Below, piece by piece: positions 33,131 to 45,425 of a DNA stretch of 64,000 nucleotides. The translations under genes and the position numbers were made by a program. The DNA is from Meloidogyne chitwoodi (lineage: Eukaryota; Nematoda; Chromadorea; Rhabditida; Meloidogynidae). The notes under the pieces are model-generated. The model saw nothing but the letters and a program-made list of their open reading frames with translations. It ran no database searches and was not told where the DNA came from. Where the stretch lies: assembly GCA_015183035.1 (NCBI GenBank), contig JACZZP010000013.1, positions 1,426,001-1,490,000 of the forward strand. The letters are read 5' to 3'. Numbering within the stretch: the stretch's first letter is position 1; each line of letters opens with the position of its first letter.

Positions 33131-34200
33131 AAAAACATTTAGAGCACGTTTATTATTCATTAAATTCTCCGGCTTCTTATGCAGGAGTGCGACGCGTTTT
33201 TGAAGAGGCGCGACGTAACTTTCCAAAATTAAAGATCCAAGATGTTAGGGAATTTATGCATAAACAGCGTGTTTATACTATGCACATGCCTTTGAAAAAA
33301 CGCTTTCCAAGACTGGTCACACGTCCAAGTGGTCTGCATACAGATTGGCAAGCTGATTTGGCAATATTTGATAAACTCGCATCAAAAAATGAAGGATATA
33401 AATATTTATTAGTTTGTATTGATGTATTAAGTAGAAAGATGATTGTTGCCCCTGTAAAATCTAAAAGTCCGAATGATATGATTGAGGCATTTGAGAAAAT
33501 TTTTATTGAGAATAAAGGAATCCTTCCACATAAGATATATACAGATCGAGGATTAGAATTTCAAGCTAAGAAAATGCGCGAATATTTTTCATCAAAAGAC
33601 ATAGATAAGCGTGTTGTATTCAGTCCTGATGTCCATGCTTCCATGGCCGAACGAGCAAATCGTACAATCAAAGAAAGACTTTATCGATATTTTAGTGAAA
33701 AAAATACTTTGAGATGGATAGAACCTGTTCAGAATATTGTAGCAGGAATAAATGCAAGTGAAAATCGTATAACTGGTGTAAAACCTAATTCTGTAACATT
33801 TAAAAATGCTAGAAGGCTTTTTGAAAGACTATATAAAGAGAATAAAGATGAAAATTCTAAACAAAAACTTGAAATAGGACAAATTGTTCGTATCGCTAAA
33901 GAAAAAGGAACATTCGAAAAAGGATATTTAGCCAATTACACTGACGAGCTTTTTCGTATTATTACTGTAAACGACGCGCGCATACCAACTATATATCGTC
34001 TAGAAGACCTCGAAGGAACAAAAATTGAAGGAATATTTTACCTCGAGGAACTAGTTCCAACAACTCTCGATACCAAACACAGAATTGCTGAAATATTAAA
34101 GACACGTAAAACACGAGAAGGAATTAAACATTTTGTTCGTTGGATAGGATACAGTGATAACCATAATAGTTGGATAAACGATTCGGATATTGTACAATAA
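33115..34200 (+). CDS. Retroviral-type integrase with chromodomain
   Basis: 361 residues. The rve catalytic core runs from about residue 65 (HTDWQADLAIFDKL, first Asp) through IYTDRGLEF (second Asp) to SMAERANRTIKERL (Glu), giving the DDE triad. An N-terminal helical region precedes it, an SH3-like region follows, and the end (HRIAEILKTRKTREGIKHF, VRWIGYSDNHNSWI) is a chromodomain, standard for Maverick integrases and probably a chromatin targeting module. It catalyses element insertion with a 6-bp target duplication, which is seen at the ends. The frame is intact and its stop overlaps the penton start by one base. Confidence 0.94.
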   Translation: MGKTLEKHLEHVYYSLNSPASYAGVRRVFEEARRNFPKLKIQDVREFMHKQRVYTMHMPLKKRFPRLVTRPSGLHTDWQADLAIFDKLASKNEGYKYLLVCIDVLSRKMIVAPVKSKSPNDMIEAFEKIFIENKGILPHKIYTDRGLEFQAKKMREYFSSKDIDKRVVFSPDVHASMAERANRTIKERLYRYFSEKNTLRWIEPVQNIVAGINASENRITGVKPNSVTFKNARRLFERLYKENKDENSKQKLEIGQIVRIAKEKGTFEKGYLANYTDELFRIITVNDARIPTIYRLEDLEGTKIEGIFYLEELVPTTLDTKHRIAEILKTRKTREGIKHFVRWIGYSDNHNSWINDSDIVQ

Positions 34201-35171
34201 TGGATTCTTTTTATGTAGTATTACCATCAAATACAGGGGATATTGAAGGAAACACAACATCAAAATTCACTGTTCGAATGCCTGATACCCTAGAGCTAGA
34301 TTCAAGCTGGACTGTCGCATTATCGAATATTATTTATCCTTTTTCATTTGCCATGCTTGATGATAGTGAAAATAACGAAACAGAATCAATTACTGTTTTC
34401 AGAAGATATGATAAGGAAGTACGATCTGTACGTATTGAAGTGCCTGATTTATTTTATTCTTCTGAAACAGCTCTTGAAACAGCGATAAATAGTTTTTTAT
34501 TAGATGCTTGGGAAGGGGAACTTGAAAAAGAAAAAATAGAAAAAGAAAAAGAACTTGAAAAAGAAAGACTAGAAAAAGAAAATATAGAAACAAGGCGACA
34601 ATATTCTGGAGGTGGTTATTGGCGAAAAAGACGAGAGACTGATAAAATTACCTTTGCTGAATATTCATATCCTCCCGAATACTTAAAGAAGATACTTGAT
34701 TTTAGCAAACTTCAATTATCGGATCCTAAGTATCAGTGGGTATCTCTTCATCATGACCAAACACATAATCGTTTTTGGTTTTGGTTTCAGGGTAATGTTC
34801 AGTATATTGAGCTCAGCCGACAACTTGCATACACCTTAGGATTTGATTCACCAACAATTTATTCAGGCCAAGTTGCCAAATATATGCCTGATATTTCCGG
34901 AGGAGTTCGTCAATTATTAGTTTACGCTCCAAAATTAGTTGAAAATAGTATTATAGGAAACGTTACAGGTCCTCTTTTAAGGGTTGTAAATGTTAGTGGG
35001 AAACCTGGCGAAAGTGTTTCTGAAGTATATATGACTGAACATCATCATCGTTTATTAGGTAAACGACATCCTGATATAACTATCGAAATTCGAACTCTAA
35101 CTGGTAAACTTGTAAAATTCCATTGGGGGAATTGTATACTAACTTTACATTTTCAACGATCATTATTTTAA
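34200..35171 (+). CDS. Minor capsid (penton-like) protein
   Basis: 323 residues from the ATG that overlaps the integrase stop; an earlier in-frame Met at 34,170 is unlikely. It starts MDSFYVVLPSNTGDIEGNTT, followed by FTVRMPDTLELDSSWTVALS, the conserved beginning of Polinton penton proteins (single jelly-roll). A charged Glu/Lys coiled-coil insert (EKEKIEKEKELEKERLEKE) is an unusual feature in the middle. The C-terminal part (HFQRSLF) again fits a jelly-roll. It occupies capsid vertices. The frame is intact. Confidence 0.85.
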   Translation: MDSFYVVLPSNTGDIEGNTTSKFTVRMPDTLELDSSWTVALSNIIYPFSFAMLDDSENNETESITVFRRYDKEVRSVRIEVPDLFYSSETALETAINSFLLDAWEGELEKEKIEKEKELEKERLEKENIETRRQYSGGGYWRKRRETDKITFAEYSYPPEYLKKILDFSKLQLSDPKYQWVSLHHDQTHNRFWFWFQGNVQYIELSRQLAYTLGFDSPTIYSGQVAKYMPDISGGVRQLLVYAPKLVENSIIGNVTGPLLRVVNVSGKPGESVSEVYMTEHHHRLLGKRHPDITIEIRTLTGKLVKFHWGNCILTLHFQRSLF

Positions 35172-35567
35172 ATGACACATGTTTCTGTTGATTTGGATAA
35201 AATAGATTGGGAACCCTTTCTAAATTCTCAAGAAGGAGGAGGAGGAAATAATGAAGGTATTAATTATTTTCAAGGAACACGCTATCAAAGAGGCTTTGGA
35301 GTGTTTGGCACTGTTGGAAGATTTTTAATGCCTATTGTTAAAAATATTGCTTCAACCGCTGGTCAAGAAGCTTTAACTGCTGGAAAAAATTTATTAGAGG
35401 ATGTAGCACAGGGAAGATCTGTAAAGGAAGCTTTACAGCAACATGGAAGCGAAGGGCTGCAAAAAGTTGGAAAAAAGCTCCAACAATGTGGGAAAGGTAA
35501 AAAACAAAATCTAAAAAAGAATAGAAAACGTAGATATAAAGATCAACTAAGTTTGGAAAATTTCTGA
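35172..35567 (+). CDS. pVI-like membrane-active minor capsid protein
   Basis: 131 residues starting immediately after the penton stop. It contains GFGVFGTVGRFLMPIVKNIA and then AGKNLLEDVAQGRSVKEALQ, an amphipathic helix pattern shared by Polinton and adenovirus-type minor proteins that help particles cross membranes, and a strongly basic C-terminus (GKGKKQNLKKNRKRRYKDQ). Gly-Gly cleavage sites for the element's protease are possible near the start. Assignment is by position and pattern. Confidence 0.75.
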   Translation: MTHVSVDLDKIDWEPFLNSQEGGGGNNEGINYFQGTRYQRGFGVFGTVGRFLMPIVKNIASTAGQEALTAGKNLLEDVAQGRSVKEALQQHGSEGLQKVGKKLQQCGKGKKQNLKKNRKRRYKDQLSLENF

Positions 35568-35579
35568 GTAGTATATAAG
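35567..35579 (+). promoter_or_regulatory. TATA-like box before the major capsid gene
   Basis: AGTAGTATATAAG lies 29-41 bp upstream of the capsid ATG. Its first 11 bases are identical to the terminal 11 bases of the element (AGTAGTATATA). Confidence 0.6.
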
Positions 35580-35607
35580 TAAAACGAATTTTAGTTTAAT
35601 AAAAAAA

Positions 35608-36999
35608 ATGACTACAATTAAAAAAATCGACAAGGATAGCGCTGAAGGTGTTGACAATAGAATCGCCTTCTTCTCTGTTCCTGCTACAAATGTGGGAATA
35701 CAGCGCTCAGCATATAAGGAACTTTTACCTTTAAATGCTCTTAATCAGTCTGCAGGACCTTTCATTTTCCGTTATTTTGGCGATTCTCTCTATTTAGATA
35801 TGAGTAAAACTTTTGTTTGGTTAGCACTGTCACTTGAGCGAAAAGACGTCACAAGTGGAGAATGGGTACCTATAACAGACGGATCTGGTGAAAATTTAGC
35901 AGGGGATAAGCATGTCGGAGTGGGACAATATTTAGGACTTACTTGGATTCGTCGTTTAACATTATCAATAAATGGCGTGCAGTGTTTTGATTCAGGAATA
36001 CACTATGCATATAGGAGTATTATTATGCACGAACTTGGGGCAAATAATGATGTAAGTAGGGGTTTATACGAAGCAGGGCTTTATTATCTGGACGACGAAG
36101 ATAAAAATAATTATGATGGTTCAGGTTTCAAATCTCGCGCGGTACGCTTTGCAAATGGAAAGATTTGTCGAATGTTCTCACATTTAGACTTTGATTTGGC
36201 ACGTCAAGATCAACTTTTAATTCCACATAGTGATGTGATTTGGACTCTTTATAGAAATAACGATGAGTTTTTGATACATACACCTAAATATCGTAAAAAT
36301 GTTGGGGATCCCCTTATTGATAACATTAACACTTATCGTTTACGTCTTCACGATTTAAGACTTTTTGTTAAACAAGTAGACTTAAGTAATTCACTAAATA
36401 ATGCAATAGCTCGCCATCTTGAACAATCTCCAGCAAAATATGCTCAAAGAAAAATTGAAATACGTAGTGTTTTCCTGGGAAAAGGGCGACAAGAAATAAC
36501 ATATCCAACATTCACTAGCACATGTCCAAGGCGCTTAATAATTTGTTTTGTGAGTTCTTCCTCGTTTATTGGAAATCAGGCCTTTTCACCCTTTACATTT
36601 GAACATGCTGAGTTACGATCAATCTCAGCAGAATTTGGGGGTTTTCAGTTTCCAGCAGTTCCTTATGATCTCGATTTTGCAAAGAATAATTTTGTTCGCG
36701 CATATGTTGATATGTATTTGGGAATGGACCTTGATGCTTGGCCAAATCTTGATCAAAGGACTCTTAGTATAGGTATGAAAAAATTTTCAAAATCCTCCTG
36801 CTTTTTTGTTATTCCCATGACATCAACGCTTGAGGATACAAACGGGTTAGAACTTATTCGAAAAGGTACAACAACGATAAGATGCCTTTTTAACGAACCA
36901 GTAAAAGATGAAGGATATGAAATGATAATTATGGGCGAGTTCGATTCCATACTGTCCATAAATGCTGATAGAGTTTTGAGTACTGATGGATCCGTATAA
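35608..36999 (+). CDS. Major capsid protein (double jelly-roll)
   Basis: 463 residues, single exon. NVGIQRSAYKELLPLNALNQ and FRYFGDSLYLDMSKTFVWLA are the conserved opening of Polinton hexon-like proteins, and YLGLTWIRRLTLSINGVQCF and YRSIIMHELG also match. The length is within the usual 400-700 range. It should assemble the icosahedral shell with the penton protein. Its own TATA-like box sits 30-40 bp upstream. The protease gene follows after 2 bp. The frame is intact. Confidence 0.92.
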   Translation: MTTIKKIDKDSAEGVDNRIAFFSVPATNVGIQRSAYKELLPLNALNQSAGPFIFRYFGDSLYLDMSKTFVWLALSLERKDVTSGEWVPITDGSGENLAGDKHVGVGQYLGLTWIRRLTLSINGVQCFDSGIHYAYRSIIMHELGANNDVSRGLYEAGLYYLDDEDKNNYDGSGFKSRAVRFANGKICRMFSHLDFDLARQDQLLIPHSDVIWTLYRNNDEFLIHTPKYRKNVGDPLIDNINTYRLRLHDLRLFVKQVDLSNSLNNAIARHLEQSPAKYAQRKIEIRSVFLGKGRQEITYPTFTSTCPRRLIICFVSSSSFIGNQAFSPFTFEHAELRSISAEFGGFQFPAVPYDLDFAKNNFVRAYVDMYLGMDLDAWPNLDQRTLSIGMKKFSKSSCFFVIPMTSTLEDTNGLELIRKGTTTIRCLFNEPVKDEGYEMIIMGEFDSILSINADRVLSTDGSV

Positions 37000-37001
37000 A
37001 G

Positions 37002-37466
37002 ATGAATTCTATACAAATTCAAACAATTTTACAAAATTATAAGCCTCTAAAGAATAAATTTATTGGAGTTTATTCGTCGAATAATATTCCTAAAATAGTT
37101 AAACAAAAAAATTTTTGTTTCATTGCAAACACTATGCGTAAAGGAACAAAGGGTGAACACTGGGTTGCTTGCTATTCAGATACACAAGATACAATAGAAT
37201 ACTTTGACTCGCTTGCAGAAGAACCTAACTGCGATATGCGAAAATCCTTGCTATCAAACTATTGCAAAGTAAAGCAAAATCGTTTTGTATTACAATCACC
37301 GTTTTCGGATACTTGCGGCCACTATTGCATATATTTTTTAGTATTACGTTTATTTTTAGGAAATTTTTCTTTTGTACTACAAAAATTACACTCCATACCT
37401 ATTGAGAGTCGTGATATTGTTCTTAAAAATTTTGTTCAACACTTTGCAATACATAATAGTATATAA
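37002..37466 (+). CDS. Adenain-like cysteine protease
   Basis: 154 residues. Catalytic His is in KGEHWVACYSD, the acidic partner in EYFDSLAEE, and the Gln and Cys in LQSPFSDTCGHYCIYFL, the adenain/Ulp1 arrangement. It matures capsid proteins in Polintons and adenoviruses. It starts 2 bp after the capsid stop. Its last codons overlap a TATA-like box for the next gene. The frame is intact; the C-terminus recurs in Maverick 2. Confidence 0.92.
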   Translation: MNSIQIQTILQNYKPLKNKFIGVYSSNNIPKIVKQKNFCFIANTMRKGTKGEHWVACYSDTQDTIEYFDSLAEEPNCDMRKSLLSNYCKVKQNRFVLQSPFSDTCGHYCIYFLVLRLFLGNFSFVLQKLHSIPIESRDIVLKNFVQHFAIHNSI

Positions 37467-37467
37467 G
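37457..37467 (+). promoter_or_regulatory. TATA-like box before the membrane-protein gene
   Basis: TAGTATATAAG overlaps the protease stop codon and lies about 47 bp upstream of the next ATG. It is retained at the same place in Maverick 2 (minus strand, 19,752-19,762) despite neighbouring divergence. Confidence 0.55.
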
Positions 37468-37513
37468 AAAACAAAAATATTACAAATTATTATTTTATTA
37501 TATTATTTTTTCG

Positions 37514-37753
37514 ATGCCTTTTTCAAGTCAAAATATTATTTTACCTTTTCCTAAACATCCATATGAAAATAATACTACTATCTTTGACTGTCCTATGAAT
37601 GAAAGAATACTGGCTCAACCACCAAATTTTATTTTAGCATTTGCATATGTTCTGTATATTGTTTTCTTTTTTCTTTTATTTATTATTTATTGGGGAAGGA
37701 ACGGTTCTATTGATCGTAATGGTTTAATTCGATTAGCAAGTCATAAAGTTTGA
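37514..37753 (+). CDS. Small single-span membrane protein
   Basis: 79 residues, MPFSSQNIILPFPKHPYENN. One hydrophobic helix (FILAFAYVLYIVFFFLLFII) is followed by YWGRNGSIDRNGLIRLASHK. The homologue in Maverick 2 has the same layout and nearly the same tail. No known family recognised. Position after the protease suggests a late structural or membrane-modifying role; this is inference. Confidence 0.7.
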   Translation: MPFSSQNIILPFPKHPYENNTTIFDCPMNERILAQPPNFILAFAYVLYIVFFFLLFIIYWGRNGSIDRNGLIRLASHKV

Positions 37754-37759
37754 GCTAAA

Positions 37760-37772
37760 GGTATATAAAAGC
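37760..37772 (+). promoter_or_regulatory. TATA box before the PAZ-like gene
   Basis: GGTATATAAAAGC, a textbook TATA box, ends 35 bp upstream of the ATG. A comparable box precedes the Maverick 2 copy. Confidence 0.6.
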
Positions 37773-37807
37773 ACATGCAATAATTCCAATCCTAAATAAA
37801 TATCAAA

Positions 37808-38387
37808 ATGCGAACCTCTTGCGTAACTTCATCAACAGCATTTACTCAATGGAGGGAACGTAAAGAACCTGAATCTAAACCATCTTCACCTTGTCTAAAA
37901 AAAACATCGCTTGTCAGTTTGCTATGTCAATTCAATGGGGGGTGTACTCCTGAAACTCTCCACTGTGAGATGCGTAAGAAAAATATGGAAAATCTTCAAT
38001 ATATTCAGCAACTATCTGGAATGAATGATGAAGATGTTGCAACAGCAGGTATTGGCCAAAGAATTTTAATGGATGGTTGCACCCCAATGAAAAATAAAGG
38101 ACTTGTTACAAATCATCTCAACAAATTTCAAATGGAGCTATATCCTTGTAAGCTTACACATGGTGGTGCTGATCGAGTATTTGCTCTCAGGGGATACCTT
38201 CGAGTTACTATAAGGTAAAATAAAAACATAATAAAAATGCTAAATTAAATAATTTAGGCAATATTTCTACGTCCGTCATAGAGTCAATCTCTATCTTCCG
38301 CGTCTACCACTGTTTTGTGTGTTTGGTGGTAAAAATCATCAATACTTCTACCCGTTGGAATGTATAGATGTTATAATAAACGAATAA
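37808..38387 (+). CDS. PAZ-like (Argonaute-related?) small protein
   Basis: Two exons, 37808-38214 and 38258-38387, about 178 codons. Exon 2 reads QYFYVRHRVNLYLPRLPLFC then VFGGKNHQYFYPLECIDVI. This follows the C-terminal half of Argonaute PAZ domains: QYF, RH, L..P.LP, V, then Y.PLE, which binds the small-RNA 3' end region. LRGYLRVTI at the end of exon 1 resembles an earlier PAZ strand. About 35 residues that normally separate these parts are missing, and there is no PIWI domain. The N-terminal half has cysteines (LLCQFNGGCTPETLHCE, GQRILMDGCTPM) that I cannot assign. Conserved in Maverick 2, so selected within the element family. A role in binding or disarming host small-RNA machinery is a hypothesis. 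Confidence 0.65.
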
Positions 38388-39680
38388 AGACATATTTAAA
38401 TATAAAAAACTATTTTGTTAAGAATTTTTCTTGTTTTTCTTGATTACAAACTTTAAAAAATTTTCAAAAAAATAAAAAATTTTAAAAAATTCACAAAAAA
38501 TTTCAAAAAATTTTTAAAAAATTTTAAAAAATTAAAAATTTCAAACTTTAAAAAATTTTCAAAAAATAAAAAATTTTAAATCAATTTTAAAAAACTTTAA
38601 AAATTAACAAAAAATTTCAAAAAAATTTTTAAAAATTAAAAATTACAAACTTTAAAAAAATTCACAAAAAATTTCAAAAAAATTTTTAAAAATTATAAAT
38701 TACAAACATTAAAAAACACAAAAAATTTCAAAAAATTTTTAAAAAATTTTAAAAATTAAAAATTACAAACTTTAAAAAATTTTCAAAAAAATAAAAAATT
38801 TTAAAAAACTTTAAAAAATTTTTAAAAAATTTTTAAAAATTAAAAATTACAACTTTAAAAAATTCACAAAAAATTTTTAAAAAATTATAAATTACAAACT
38901 TTAAAAAATTTTCAAAAAATAAAAAATTTTAAAAAACTTTACAAAATTCACAAAAAATTTCAAAAAATTTTTAAAAAATTTTTAAAAAAATTAAAAATTA
39001 CTAACTTTAAAAACTTTTCAAAAAAAAATAAAAAATTTTAAAAAATTAACAAAAAATTTCAAAAAAATTTTTAAAAATTAAAAATTACAAACTTTAAAAA
39101 AATTCACAAAAAATTCAAAAAAATTTTTAAAAAATTATAAATTACAAACTTTAAAAAATTTTCAAAAAATAAAAAATTTTAAAAAACTTTAAAAATTAAC
39201 AAAAAATTTCAAAAAATTTTTAAAAATTATAAATTACAAACTTTAAAAAACACAAAAAATTTCAAAAAATTTTTAAAAAATTTTAAAAAATTAAAAATTA
39301 CAAACTTTAAAAAATTTTCAAAAAAATAAAAAATTTTAAAAAACTTTAAAAAATTTTTAAAAAATTTTTAAAAATTAAAAATTACAAACTTTAAAAAATT
39401 CACAAAAAATTTTTAAAAAATTTTTAAAAAATTATAAATTACAAACTTTAAAAAATTTTTAAAAAATTAAAAAAATTTTAAAAAACTTTAAAAAAATTCA
39501 CTTACAATTTCAAAAAATTTTTAAAAATTAAAAATTACAAATTTAAAAAATTTTTCAAAAAATTAAAAAATTTAAAAAAATTAAAAAAACTTTACAAAAT
39601 TTAAAAAAAAATTAAAAAAACTTTAAAAATTTTTAAATTCTTTTTTTATTTAAAAATTTAAAAAGTTTGAACCTGTAAGT
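38388..39680. repeat. Degenerate A/T tandem repeat tract
   Basis: About 1.3 kb of irregular repeats built from acaaactttaaaaaa, aaaatttcaaaaaa and tttttaaaaatt modules, with the acaaacttt module recurring every 55-110 bp at least ten times. Almost no G. It separates the virus-like block from the glucose-6-phosphate isomerase gene. Similar but shorter tracts occur at 42,900-43,300. Confidence 0.7.
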
Positions 39681-40140
39681 ATTTAATTGTATTCGTTTAT
39701 TTAAAACTACTGATTTGTCAGAACCTGCTGTCATACAATTATTCACATCAACTTAAAAATAAAAAATTAAATAATAAAATGTGAATTAAAATTTAAAATT
39801 TTTAAAAATCGTCATTAACCTGATACATTTGATAATTATTGAAAATTTCTTTTTTTTTTTGCAAGAAAGGATATTCCATCTTTACTATCATTAAAAGACT
39901 TCGATTTACAAAAATGTACAACTAATGTTTTTTTGTATATGAAGATCTAACCTTTTTTAGTCTAAATATAATTAAAAACATCTGTAAAAAGAAAATGTAA
40001 TGCAATAATAACCGCCTAAAAAAATAAATTAGACAAATTATAAAATAAATAATTTATTAAATAATAATGTTTTATTAAGTGTATTTTTAAATTTTAAAAA
40101 TTGAAAAATATATCTTAAAAATAGTTTCTCTCAACCACAT

Positions 40141-42444
<2,304 letters not shown>

Positions 42445-43988
42445 ATTATTCTCCACCAAGGATTTTGTGAGCTTATGATGCTTAATCCACCTATAAGGGA
42501 TGGAAAAATAGGAAAATAAAATACGAAAGGCGAAATAAGAAAACAAAAAAAGGCTCAAAAACACGAAATAATACGAAATTACGAAAGTAACAAAAATACG
42601 AAACTACGCCAAAAATAAAAATTTTTTAATTCAAAATTTTAAAAATTTCAGAAAATTTAGTATTTCGTCCAAAAATACGAAATAAAATTAGTCTAAAAAT
42701 ACGCAATACAAAAGAAGAAAGTTGCCCATAACTGACCTGTATAACGTTGTGAGTGCTGGAGCACAAACGCCATACTCCTTCTTTAATAAACTTTGAATTT
42801 CTTTTCCTTTAATAATACCTTTAGAATAATAATTTATTGTTTTTTGGTATAATCTTGTATTCTTTTTTTATATACCATTTTTATCTGAAATTTTGAAATT
42901 TTATAAATTTAAACAATTTAACAAATTTCTAAAAAATTTCAAAATTTTAATAAATTAAAGAAAATTCAACAAAATATAATTCAAAAGATTTTAAAAAATT
43001 TTAACAATTTTTTAGAAAATTTTAAACAATTTAAAAAATTTTTCTAAAATTTACAAAATTTTAAAAATTTTCAAAATTTTAATACATTAAAGAAAATTCA
43101 ACAAAATATAATTCAAAAAATTTTAAAGAATTTTTACACAAAATTTTTTACAAAATTTCAATAAATTTTGAAAAATTAAAAAATATAAATTACAAATTTA
43201 AAAATTTAAAAAAATACAATTCAAAAAATTTCAAAAATTTTAAATTTTTTAGAAAATTTTAAACAATTTAAACAATTTTTCAAAAAACCCCTAAGTCAAA
43301 ATACCCTAAATTTTTAAAAATTGAAAATAAATACGAGAAAAAAATTATTCTCCTTTCTTAACCCAAAACCAATAAACTGATCCTGAATATAAAAAGCATA
43401 AGAGAAAGTAATTTTATTTTTAAGTGATTCACGTGGCTGCACTTAATTTATTTTCTATCATTTACTTTTTAAGAATTAAAACAAGAAAAAAATATAAGAT
43501 GCAACTAAAAGCATTACAATGAATATTCGAAATAGTAAAGTATTTTCTGTAAAATTTTTAAAAGCTTTTAATGCATTCTTAATTATTTTTTTCTAAAAAA
43601 TAATGGACTTTGTATATTGTAATTTATATTAATAATAAACAAATACATAAAAATTTTTTAAAATTTTTTCATTAAAATGGCCAAAAATTAATTTTACAAA
43701 ATTCAAACATTAAAATTATAAATTAAATATGTAAATCTACAAATATCCAAATTGTTTTACTTGCTCCCAATTATACAGCCAAAGCATTTCAATATAATCA
43801 AATATACTAAACAGAACTTTAAAGTAAAAATAAAATATAAAAAATTTTTACAAACAAAAAATAAATTTTTTTGCGTCCAAATTAGCACCTAAAAATATAA
43901 AAAAATCTAGAAAAATTTACAATTTGTTTATTTTTTATTTCATAAATTACACACTTTATTTTTTATAGTGTTTTGTAATAATTATAAT
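42445..43988. other. Maverick 1 right arm, no gene seen
   Basis: AT-rich spacer with many tacgaaa repeats (42,520-42,720) and short A/T modules (42,900-43,300) resembling 38.4-39.7 kb. The promoter of the isomerase-like gene should lie at its left end. No coding frame with support. Confidence 0.5.
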
Positions 43989-44052
43989 TTTTTATTTATA
44001 CGTCCTTTTATGACATTTTTTTAAATGTCATAAAAGGTCAGTATATACTACT
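43989..44052 (-). repeat. Right terminal inverted repeat of Maverick 1
   Basis: Inverted match to 21,588-21,650, with the same internal 15-bp hairpin arms around a T-rich loop. It ends ..GTATATACTACT at 44,052, directly followed by the GGCGCA duplication. Confidence 0.85.
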
Positions 44053-44058
44053 GGCGCA

Positions 44059-45425
44059 CATTTTGGGCTGCCTTTGAACACGCCGTCGACTTACAACCTT
44101 ACCCTCTTTTTCAAAAACATCTTTTACTCCTTCAAAATCTTAGGGAAGGATCATCAGCAAGAGAAGCTGTTAGTGGATACCCTCCTTCTGACATCAATTA
44201 TGGTATCGTCAAAAGAATTTTAAAAGAAAAATATGGTAACGACGATCAACTCAGTGATCAGTTAGAGGCCCAACTTCTTAAAATGCATCCAGTCAAAAAT
44301 AATTTATATGATTTAACTCAATTTCAGATTGAACGTATTTGTCTTCAATTGGAAAGCTTGGGTACTCAATCTCAACGTTTTTTATGCAACATAATCAAAT
44401 CTAAATTACCCCATGGCGTTTTACAACAACTCGTCGCAGAGGAAATTAAATCTAATAAAAAATGGGACGACGAAGCCCTTAGAAAAGGCTTATCAAACAT
44501 TATTAAAGTTCGACAAATGACAGAAGATTGCATAACAGCATTTCACGAAGATCCGCCTCGTCGGGAAAATTATAATAATGCAAATAATAGGTTTAGAAAT
44601 GAACGTCCACCAGTTCGACAAGAAATTCATCAGACACCTCGTCAATTGGAACTCACCAGAGCTTTCCCTGTATTTAATTCTAACGTCAATAGTGATAAAA
44701 ATCGAGAAATTTCTTGTTCGCTTTGTTCAACTATAGGGCATCAACCTAGTGAGTGCCTTAAATATTCAACATTTGAAGATCGCAAGGCACGTTTAGAAGA
44801 ACAAAAACGATGTTTAAAATGCCTCCAGCAAAGTCATTTGACCAATCAATGTCAACGAAATTTTAATTGTAGGAAGTGTGGAAGTCCTGATCACCATTTA
44901 ATTTTATGTTATGGATCAGTTCAACAGCAACCACGGCCATTAGCAACATTTAATCAAACATTACACTCTCGTCAAAATTTCCAAACATCAAAACGTCCAC
45001 CTCAAAATAAATATCAAGGACCTCCAAAAACTGGTAGTAATGCAACCACACTTAACAGTCAACGGTCGACAACAACTATGAGTTCCATCCAGGATCCATC
45101 AGAAGATCAAACATATATTAAAAAAGATTTAAATAAACTTACTAATGAAGTACAACATTCGTCTGAAACACCTGATTCAGTCACCTATTTATCGTCTAAT
45201 CCATCTAGAAATGGAAACAGAACACACTTAATGACTAAAATTATCAACATTTCATGTCCAGGTGGTCCATTAGAAGGAATTCCAACAATGGTCTTTTTTG
45301 ATTCTGGCAGCCAGACAAGTTATATCGCCAAAGAACTCGTCGATTGCTTACAGCCGCCTAAAATTTCAGAAGAAGTTTTACGCATCCACACTTTTGCAAA
45401 TCAAAATCCTAAAACAATTCGATAG
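44059..45425 (+). pseudogene. BEL/Pao Gag (rest) and aspartic protease start, element 2
   Basis: Continues the gag interrupted at 21,587, with TFWAAFEHAVDLQPYPLFQK in frame. It contains the DUF1759/DUF1758-type regions, zinc knuckles (CSLCSTIGHQPSEC, CLKCLQQSHLTNQC, CRKCGSPDHHLILC) and the aspartic protease motif VFFDSGSQTSYIA (D-S-G). An in-frame TAG at 45,423 interrupts the protease; coding continues in the same frame beyond. A first Met at 44,283 is internal and not the true start. Confidence 0.88.

Noticed and set aside
37514..38387. PAZ-like and membrane-protein genes as host genes flanking the element
   Set aside because: Both lie inside the terminal repeats and recur in the same order beside a protease remnant in Maverick 2, so they belong to the element family.
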